From Acidiferrimicrobium sp. IK (lineage in GTDB: Bacteria; Actinomycetota; Acidimicrobiia; Acidimicrobiales; Palsa-688): 64,000 nt of DNA. The stretch spans positions 310,001 to 374,000 of the forward strand of contig NZ_JAIMCB010000004.1 in assembly GCF_025499425.1 (NCBI RefSeq). Reading direction: 5' to 3'. A model generated the notes under the pieces. The model did no database searches, was not told the DNA's origin, and worked only from the letters and a program-made list of their open reading frames with translations. Made by a program: the position numbers and the translations under genes. Below are positions 58,449-64,000 of this stretch, piece after piece. Position 1 is the first letter of the stretch, and each line of letters opens with the position of its first letter.

Positions 58449-59861
58449 ATGGGAGCCCAGGCCGCCTTCTTCGACCTCGACCGGACCCTGCTTGGAGGGT
58501 CGAGCACCCCAGCGATCAACGAGGCCCTATTCGAGGTGGGCGTCTCCTCCCGGCGCAGCATCCCCGGCCAGGGCCTCATGATGGGCTTTTACAACCTGCT
58601 CGGCGAGACGGTCCCCTCTATGGTCCTGGCCCGGGCCGCCGCCCTCACGGCCCGCAACAAGCAGGTGGAGCACGTCCGCCAGGCCGCCGAGCTGGCCGCC
58701 GAGCGCCTCTCGCGCGACGTGCTGCCCTACGCCCGTTCCCTCATCGAGCTCCACAAAGCGGAGGGTCGCATGGTGGTCCTGGCCACCACAACCCCCGAGG
58801 TGCTGGTGACCCCGCTGGCCGAGCGGCTCGGCTTCGACGCCGTCGTGGCGACCAAGTGGGCCATCAGCGCCGACCGCCACGGCGTCGATCGCTTCACCGG
58901 CGGCGTCGACGGCGGGTTCGTGTGGTCGGTCGGCAAGCTCAAAGCGGCGCGTCAGTGGGCCGCCGCCAACTCGGTGGATCTGTCCACTTCGTGGGCCTAC
59001 AGCGACAGCGTCTACGACATCCCGCTGATGGAGTCCGTCGGTCATCCCGTGGCGGTCAACCCCGACCTGCGCCTGCTGGCTGCGGCCACCCTCCAGCGCT
59101 GGCCGATCCTGCACCTCGACGCCCCAGCCGGCGTACCCAAGCTGCTCGGGGCCGAGCCCCTCGACCTGGTCAAGCTGCTGACCCCGAGGACGGCGTTTCC
59201 CTACGCCCGCTTCGATCTTGGCGGCCTGGAGCACATCCCGCGGCGCGGCCCAGCGATCGTGGTGGCCAACCACCGCAGCTACTTCGACGTGGTGGTCCTG
59301 GCCCGGACGGTCTTCGAAGCCGGTCGCCACCCCCGCGGCATGGCCAAAAAGGAGCTCTTCGACGCCCCGGTCATCGGCAGCCTTTTCCGGGCTGCGGGAG
59401 CCATCTGCGTCGACCGGGCCGCCGGCGCCGATCAGGCGTTCGAGGAGGCCGAGCAGGCCCTCCGGGCCGGTGAGCTGCTGATCGTGACCCCGCAGGGGAC
59501 CATCCCGCGAGGCGAGGCGTTCTTCGACCCCAAGCTGCGAGGCAAGACCGGCGCCGCCCGACTCGCAGCCGCGACCGGCGCACCGGTCATCCCCCTCGGT
59601 CTTTGGGGTACCGAACACGTTTGGCCCCGCTCCTCCCGGCTCCCCAACGTCACCCAGGTCCTGCACCCGCCCACGGTTCGCGCCCGCGTCGGTCCGCCGG
59701 TGACCGGCCTCACCGGTGAGGACATGGTCGCCGACACCGAGACCATCATGTCGGCCATCGCTGCGCAGCTCCCGCCCGAGGCGGCCATTCCGCGGATCCC
59801 GACGGCAGAGGAGCTGGCTCGTACCATCCCCGCCAACGTGGATCCCGCCTCGGTCGAGTAG
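58449..59861 (+). CDS. HAD-IB phosphatase fused to PlsC-type acyltransferase
   Basis: A 470-residue bifunctional protein. Residues about 1-225 are a HAD-IB hydrolase (AAFFDLDRTLLGG nucleophile motif, VVLATTTPEVL, and a late SDSVYDIPLMESVG acidic motif). Residues about 250-430 are a 1-acyl-glycerol-3-phosphate acyltransferase (NHRSYFDVVVLA with the HxxxxD catalytic pair, CVDRAAGAD, TPQGTIPRGEAF). The pair could make phosphatidic acid or acylated lipids and dephosphorylate them; mycobacteria have similar fused or adjacent genes. GTG and ATG starts lie side by side; ATG is used. Divergent from LysR. Exact substrates are unknown. Confidence 0.9.
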   Translation: MGAQAAFFDLDRTLLGGSSTPAINEALFEVGVSSRRSIPGQGLMMGFYNLLGETVPSMVLARAAALTARNKQVEHVRQAAELAAERLSRDVLPYARSLIELHKAEGRMVVLATTTPEVLVTPLAERLGFDAVVATKWAISADRHGVDRFTGGVDGGFVWSVGKLKAARQWAAANSVDLSTSWAYSDSVYDIPLMESVGHPVAVNPDLRLLAAATLQRWPILHLDAPAGVPKLLGAEPLDLVKLLTPRTAFPYARFDLGGLEHIPRRGPAIVVANHRSYFDVVVLARTVFEAGRHPRGMAKKELFDAPVIGSLFRAAGAICVDRAAGADQAFEEAEQALRAGELLIVTPQGTIPRGEAFFDPKLRGKTGAARLAAATGAPVIPLGLWGTEHVWPRSSRLPNVTQVLHPPTVRARVGPPVTGLTGEDMVADTETIMSAIAAQLPPEAAIPRIPTAEELARTIPANVDPASVE

Positions 59862-59940
59862 GCGGCGCCGGCGGCTGAGCTGCCCGGGCTGCTGGCAGCG
59901 GTCGGCCGCTGGGCTGCCGACGACGGGGGGTTGGTTCGGT

Positions 59941-60078
59941 GGTCTGGGGGCACCGGGCTGGGGTGGCGGCGGTCTCGGGGCACCGGGCTGGGGTGGCGGT
60001 GGTCTCGGGGCACCGGGCTGGGGTGGCGGTGGTCTCGGGGCACCGGGCTGGGGTGGCGGTGGTCTCGGGGCACCGTGC
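59941..60078. repeat. 30-bp tandem repeat, about 4.5 copies
   Basis: The unit GGTCTCGGGGCACCGGGCTG plus GGGTGGCGGT repeats exactly every 30 bp; copy 1 differs at two positions and the last is partial. The 30-bp period keeps a frame, giving GAPGWGGGGL repeats on one strand and PVPRDHRHPS on the other. No convincing gene start or ribosome-binding site goes with either. No spacers, so it is not a CRISPR. Confidence 0.85.
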
Positions 60079-60244
60079 TCCTGGCAGGCAGCCAGGGGGC
60101 GCGGATGAAAGCCGCGACATACCTATGACTGGAACGGCAGGTCTGGCGCGGCAAACCCCGAAAAAAGCCGTGCAATCCGCGACACATGGGGGGCTGCGGC
60201 CCAAGGTCTGTCGCGGGAACCGTGGCGAGCCCTGGGGACCCCAG

Positions 60245-60286
60245 CGCCCCGCCACCAACGCCCCGCCACCAACGCCCCGCCACCAA
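60245..60286. repeat. 14-bp tandem repeat, three copies
   Basis: CGCCCCGCCACCAA is repeated three times without gaps. It belongs to the 501-bp spacer (59862-60362) between HAD-PlsC and gltB that also holds the 30-bp repeat. Between the two arrays is a less GC-rich stretch, with CCGCGACATACC and CCGCGACACATG occurring about 70 bp apart. I see no gene in this spacer. Confidence 0.75.
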
Positions 60287-60362
60287 CGCCGCGCCAGGGC
60301 GTGCCAGGGCGTGCGAGGGCGCGGCCGGAGCGTGTGCCCGATCTCTCAGGTGGCCGGCGCCG

Positions 60363-63300
60363 TCAGTTGGCGGCGACGACCCGGGCGGACGCGGCCTCCT
60401 GGCGCCTGATGCGCCCCAGCGGGGCGACCAGCCACGACTGGGCGCGGGTGACGCCCCACGACGCCAGCAGCCGCGCCGCCTGGTCGGACCCGGTCCGTTG
60501 CAGGTGTTGCTCGATCAGCCAGCGCAACGTCTCCGCCGGCCCGTCCGCCAGCCTCACGGCTTCGACGAGCGACGGGTTCAGCCGGCCGGGGAGCGCGCCA
60601 TCGGGGTCCCACACGTAGGCTTCGCCGCCGGTCATGCCGGCCCCGAGGTTCCGCCCGAGCGGCCCGAGGATCACCACCGTCCCGCCGGTCATGTACTCGC
60701 AGGCGTGGTCGCCGGCGCCCTCGACCACCGCCGTGGCCCCGGAGTTGCGGACACCGAACCTCTCTCCGGCGGACCCGGCGATGTAGAGGGCTCCGCCAGT
60801 CGCGCCGTAGAGGCAGGTGTTGCCGACTAGCACCGGGGTGCCGGTATCACCGGCCGGCGGCCGGATGGCGATCGAGCCGCCGGCCATCCCCTTGCCGACG
60901 CCGTCGTTGGCCTCGCCGGCGAGGTCCAGGTGCACGCCGGCGCCGAGGAACGCTCCGAAGCTCTGGCCGGCGGAACCGTCCAGATGGACTCGGACGTTGC
61001 CGTTGGCCGGACCGCTGCCGAACTCCAGGGCGAGGGCGCCTGAGAGCGCGGCGCCCACGGTGCGGTCCCGGTTGGTGATGGTGTAGTGCAGGTCGGCGTC
61101 GTCGCCGTCCCACACCGGCCGGTACCCGTCGGCCAGGAGGCGGTCGCCGAGGGTGTCCCTCGGGCGCTGCAGCGCCTGGCCGGCAACGAAGCGGCGGGGT
61201 GCGGTGGCATCAGCAGGCGGCACCAGGAGCGGACCGAGGTCGAGCGTGGCCGCCCGCTCCGCCAGGGAGGTGGCGCCACCGGGGGAACGACCCGCCCCAG
61301 CCGCCGGGCCGGTCTCGGCGCTCCCGGCAGACGGCCGCAGGCATTCGACCCGCCCGACGGCGTCGTCCACGCTGCGCAGCCCGAGACCGGCCAGTAGACG
61401 GCGGACGTCGTCGGCCACGAGCAGGAGGTAGGTGGCGACGCCTTCGGGGGTGCCGGCGAAGCGGGCCCGGAGGTGGGGCCGCTGGGTGGCAATGCCGGCG
61501 GTGCAGGTGTCTTTGTGGCAGGCCCGGAGCATGATGCAGCCCTCGGCGATCATCGCGGCGGTCCCAAACGAGAACTCGTCGGCTCCGAGCAGCGCGGCGA
61601 TGAGGACGTCGCGCCCGGTCAGCAGCCCCCCGTCCACCCGGACCCGGACCCGGTCCCGGAGCCCGTTGGCGACCAGCGCCTCCTGGGTCTCGGCCAGCCC
61701 GAGTTCCCAGGGAAGGCCGGCGTGCTTGATCGACGACAGCGGCGAGGCGCCGGTGCCGCCGTCGGCGCCGCTGATCTGCACGACGTCGGCCAGCGCTTTG
61801 ACCACGCCGGCGGCGATCGTGCCGACGCCGTGCTCGGCCACCAGCTTCACCGAGACGTCGGCGAAGGGGTTCACCTGCTTCAGGTCGAAGATCAGCTGCG
61901 CCAGGTCCTCGATGGAGTAGATGTCGTGGTGGGGGGGCGGCGAGATGAGAGTGACGCCGGGCTGGGTGTGGCGCAGCCGGGCGATCTCGTCGCTGACCTT
62001 GTGGCCCGGCAGCTGGCCGCCCTCGCCCGGCTTGGAGCCCTGCGCCATCTTGATCTGCAGTTCGTCGGCGTAGGCGCAGTACTCCGGGGTGACCCCGAAT
62101 CGACCGGAGGCGATCTGCTTGATCCGGCTGTTGCGGTCACCGGAGAGTGACCCGCGGGTCTTGAACCGGGCCGGGTCTTCGCCCCCCTCACCGCAGTTCG
62201 AGCGGCCCCCGAGGAGGTTCATGGCCTCGGCCAGCGTCTGATGGGCTTCGGCCGACAGGGACCCGTGGCTCATCGCGCCGGTAGAGAAGCGCTGGACGAT
62301 CGACGTGGCCGGCTCCACCTCCTCGAGCGGTACCGGCGCGCCGGCGGGCGTCAAGGTCAGCAGGTCGCGAAGGAACGTAGCGGGCCGGGAGTCGACCAGG
62401 CGGGAGAAGTCGTCGTAGAGCCGTGGGTCCGCGGAGGCGATCGCGCGCTGCAGCAGGTGGGCGGCGACCCCCGCCGCACCAGAGGCGCCGGCCGGCACCT
62501 CCCCTTCGGGGCGGACGGTCGCGGCGCCCGACACCGCCCGCAGCGCGTCGACGACCGCCTTGTTGTGGGAGTGGTGGTCGCCGCCCCGCTTCAGGTCCCG
62601 GTACCAGCCCGGGTTGGGCAGCGCCGGCGCGTCGGTGCCGTGCCAGTCGGCGGCCGCGTGGTTGGCCAGGATGTCGGCTCCGAGATGCTCCCAGCCGACG
62701 CCGCCCAGCACGCTGAGAGCTCCGGGGAAGCACCGGGCGACGACGTCGCCCGCGAGGCCCACGGCCTCGTGGAGCTGCGCGCCCCGGTAGGAGGCGACCG
62801 TCGCGATGCCCATCTTCGACAGGATCTTGAGCACCCCGTCCTCCAGCGCCGCGTAGAGCCGCTCCTGGGCGTCGGAGGCGTCGATGTCGCTGTCGTCGGC
62901 CGCGTCGGCTTCGGCGGCGACGGTTTCGAGGGCGAGGCGGGTGCAGACCGCATCGGCCCCGGCGCCGACCAGGCACGCCACCCCGTGGACGTCGCGGATG
63001 TCGTCGGCGACGCAGAGCAGGCTGGCGCCGGTCCGAAGTCCCGCGGCGCTCAGGTGCTGGTGGACGGCGCCGATGGCGAGCAGGGCCGGGACGGGCGCCC
63101 GGTCCGGACCGACGCCTCCGTTGTCGATCACGATCAGCGCGGCGCCGGCGGTAACCGCCTCCTCGGCGAGCGCGCCGAGGCCGGCCACCGCCCGGGCCAG
63201 CCCGGCGGGACCGTCCGCTGCCGGCCAGGTCGCGTCGAGGTGGACGGCTGGCCACGGGGCTCGCTCCGGGTCGGTGAGGTCGGCGATGCGCGACGGGAAG

Positions 63301-64000
63301 ACCAGGAACGAGTCCAGCTCCACCAGCCTGCTCACAGCTGGGGACTCCTCCAGCAGCGGCCGGCGAGGGCCGATGGCGGTCCGGGTGCTCATCACCAGGC
63401 GCTCGCGGAGGTGGTCGATCGGCGGGTTGGTGACCTGGGCGAAGCGCTGGTGCAGGTAGTGGGCGATCGGGCGGGAGCGGGGGGAGAGGGGGGCCAGCGC
63501 GGTGTCGTCGCCCATGGCGAAGGTCGGTTCCTTGCCTTCGGAAGCCATGGGCTTGAGGACCATCCTCAGCTCCTCCACGGTGTAGCCGTGGGTGGTCTGC
63601 CGGCGGGCCAGCTCGGAGGGGCCGCCGGTGACCGGCAGCGGGGCCCCGCCGTCGACGGAGGCCAGGCCGTCGCGCACCCACTCGCCGTAGGGCGCGCCGG
63701 CAGCCAGCCTGGCTTTGCAGTCACCGTCGAGGAGCAGGCCGCGGGTGGGGTCGACGAACAGCATCTGGCCGGGGCCGAGCCGCCCTCGGGTCACCGCGCC
63801 CCGTCCCTTCAGGTCAAGCGCTCCGGCCTCGGAGCAGCACACGACCAGGCCGTCTTCGCAGAGCGCGTAGCGGAGGGGGCGCAGCCCGTTGCGGTCCAAG
63901 GCGGCACCGACGCCGACGCCGTCGGTGAAAACGATACCGGCCGGGCCGTCCCACGGCTCAGCCAGGCAGGAGTGGTAGCGGTAGAACGCCCGCAGCTCGG
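60363..64000 (-). CDS. gltB: glutamate synthase, large (alpha) subunit, 5' end outside the window
   Basis: About 1,211 codons are present and the frame remains open at the window edge. GltB takes glutamine amide nitrogen to make glutamate from 2-oxoglutarate. The visible part starts in the glutaminase domain (FTDGVGVGAALDRNGLRPLR), continues through the central domain and the FMN-binding barrel (MSHGSLSAEAHQTLAEAMN, PGEGGQLPGHKV, QISGADGGTGASPLSS). It has the [3Fe-4S] cysteines in GCIMLRACHKDTCTAGIATQ and ends with the beta-helix domain (GSAGQSFGAFLGAGVHLDL, EYMTGGTVVILG). The first ~300 residues are missing. No gltD small-subunit gene follows downstream, where repeat DNA begins. Confidence 0.95.
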   Translation of the reverse strand, partial: ELRAFYRYHSCLAEPWDGPAGIVFTDGVGVGAALDRNGLRPLRYALCEDGLVVCCSEAGALDLKGRGAVTRGRLGPGQMLFVDPTRGLLLDGDCKARLAAGAPYGEWVRDGLASVDGGAPLPVTGGPSELARRQTTHGYTVEELRMVLKPMASEGKEPTFAMGDDTALAPLSPRSRPIAHYLHQRFAQVTNPPIDHLRERLVMSTRTAIGPRRPLLEESPAVSRLVELDSFLVFPSRIADLTDPERAPWPAVHLDATWPAADGPAGLARAVAGLGALAEEAVTAGAALIVIDNGGVGPDRAPVPALLAIGAVHQHLSAAGLRTGASLLCVADDIRDVHGVACLVGAGADAVCTRLALETVAAEADAADDSDIDASDAQERLYAALEDGVLKILSKMGIATVASYRGAQLHEAVGLAGDVVARCFPGALSVLGGVGWEHLGADILANHAAADWHGTDAPALPNPGWYRDLKRGGDHHSHNKAVVDALRAVSGAATVRPEGEVPAGASGAAGVAAHLLQRAIASADPRLYDDFSRLVDSRPATFLRDLLTLTPAGAPVPLEEVEPATSIVQRFSTGAMSHGSLSAEAHQTLAEAMNLLGGRSNCGEGGEDPARFKTRGSLSGDRNSRIKQIASGRFGVTPEYCAYADELQIKMAQGSKPGEGGQLPGHKVSDEIARLRHTQPGVTLISPPPHHDIYSIEDLAQLIFDLKQVNPFADVSVKLVAEHGVGTIAAGVVKALADVVQISGADGGTGASPLSSIKHAGLPWELGLAETQEALVANGLRDRVRVRVDGGLLTGRDVLIAALLGADEFSFGTAAMIAEGCIMLRACHKDTCTAGIATQRPHLRARFAGTPEGVATYLLLVADDVRRLLAGLGLRSVDDAVGRVECLRPSAGSAETGPAAGAGRSPGGATSLAERAATLDLGPLLVPPADATAPRRFVAGQALQRPRDTLGDRLLADGYRPVWDGDDADLHYTITNRDRTVGAALSGALALEFGSGPANGNVRVHLDGSAGQSFGAFLGAGVHLDLAGEANDGVGKGMAGGSIAIRPPAGDTGTPVLVGNTCLYGATGGALYIAGSAGERFGVRNSGATAVVEGAGDHACEYMTGGTVVILGPLGRNLGAGMTGGEAYVWDPDGALPGRLNPSLVEAVRLADGPAETLRWLIEQHLQRTGSDQAARLLASWGVTRAQSWLVAPLGRIRRQEAASARVVAAN

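Noticed and set aside
59941..60078. Possible CRISPR array from 30-bp repeats
   Set aside because: The repeats are head to tail with no spacers and there are no cas genes.
63897..63899. gltB starting at the TTG near 63899
   Set aside because: The frame stays open with conserved GltB sequence (FTDGVGVGAALDRNG) to the window edge.

Overview
The window is a dense, very GC-rich actinobacterial chromosome segment. Most genes lie in tightly packed operons with 4-bp GTGA/ATGA overlaps, and GTG starts are common. The full hopanoid pathway, a BldD-type regulator, GlgX/TreY/TreZ, an LPxTG wall protein and the style of the initiation factor fit an actinobacterium. My guess is the class Acidimicrobiia, but that is inference from gene content and not a phylogenetic placement. 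There are no rRNA genes, CRISPR arrays, insertion sequences or prophage genes. Two tRNAs (Cys-GCA and Val-GAC) are present.

Layout. 1-500: tail of an SNF2-type helicase plus a small companion gene. 580-4430: infA with an odd start region, a YbhN-type membrane protein and an MMPL transporter. 4618-8505: four-gene overlapping operon (EamA-type transporter, DegT aminotransferase, polysaccharide deacetylase, MGDG-synthase-like glycosyltransferase), probably making or modifying an envelope glycolipid. 8820-18467 (minus strand): hopanoid operon hpnC-hpnD-hpnE-prenyl synthase-shc-[hpnG::ispH fusion]-hpnH-SDR, behind a recognisable promoter with an overlapping palindromic operator. A regulator with both a MerR-type and a TetR-type DNA-binding domain is encoded just upstream. 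19495-25332: pirin, metallo-beta-lactamase-fold hydrolase, acyl-CoA dehydrogenase, a BldD-like regulator with the c-di-GMP signature, and a first glgX. 25430-28822: PAS histidine kinase and two response regulators. 28786-35141: CAX-type Ca2+/H+ antiporter, tRNA-Cys, a His-rich membrane-anchored protein, cytochrome P450, carbamoyltransferase and patatin.

35096-37566 holds two divergent citrate synthase genes. One encodes a citrate synthase with an N-terminal helix-turn-helix and a substituted catalytic histidine, and a perfect 28-bp AT-rich palindrome covers its start codon. 37559-45285: lgt, then glgX-treY-treZ, which converts glycogen to trehalose. 45286-48331: hairpin-rich spacer DNA, tRNA-Val and several genes of unknown function. 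48446-57286: aspS with an overlapping membrane protein, an LPxTG protein, a YceH (DUF480) protein and aconitase. 57441-64000: LysR regulator, HAD-PlsC fusion, two minisatellite-like tandem repeats, and the 3' four-fifths of the glutamate synthase large subunit, which runs off the window.

The strongest leads are: (1) the DNA-binding, probably catalytically impaired citrate synthase with its palindrome; (2) the HpnG-IspH fusion; (3) the MerR-TetR regulator paired with the hopanoid promoter/operator; and (4) the infA leader, where a hairpin and an internal Shine-Dalgarno point to a CTG start.
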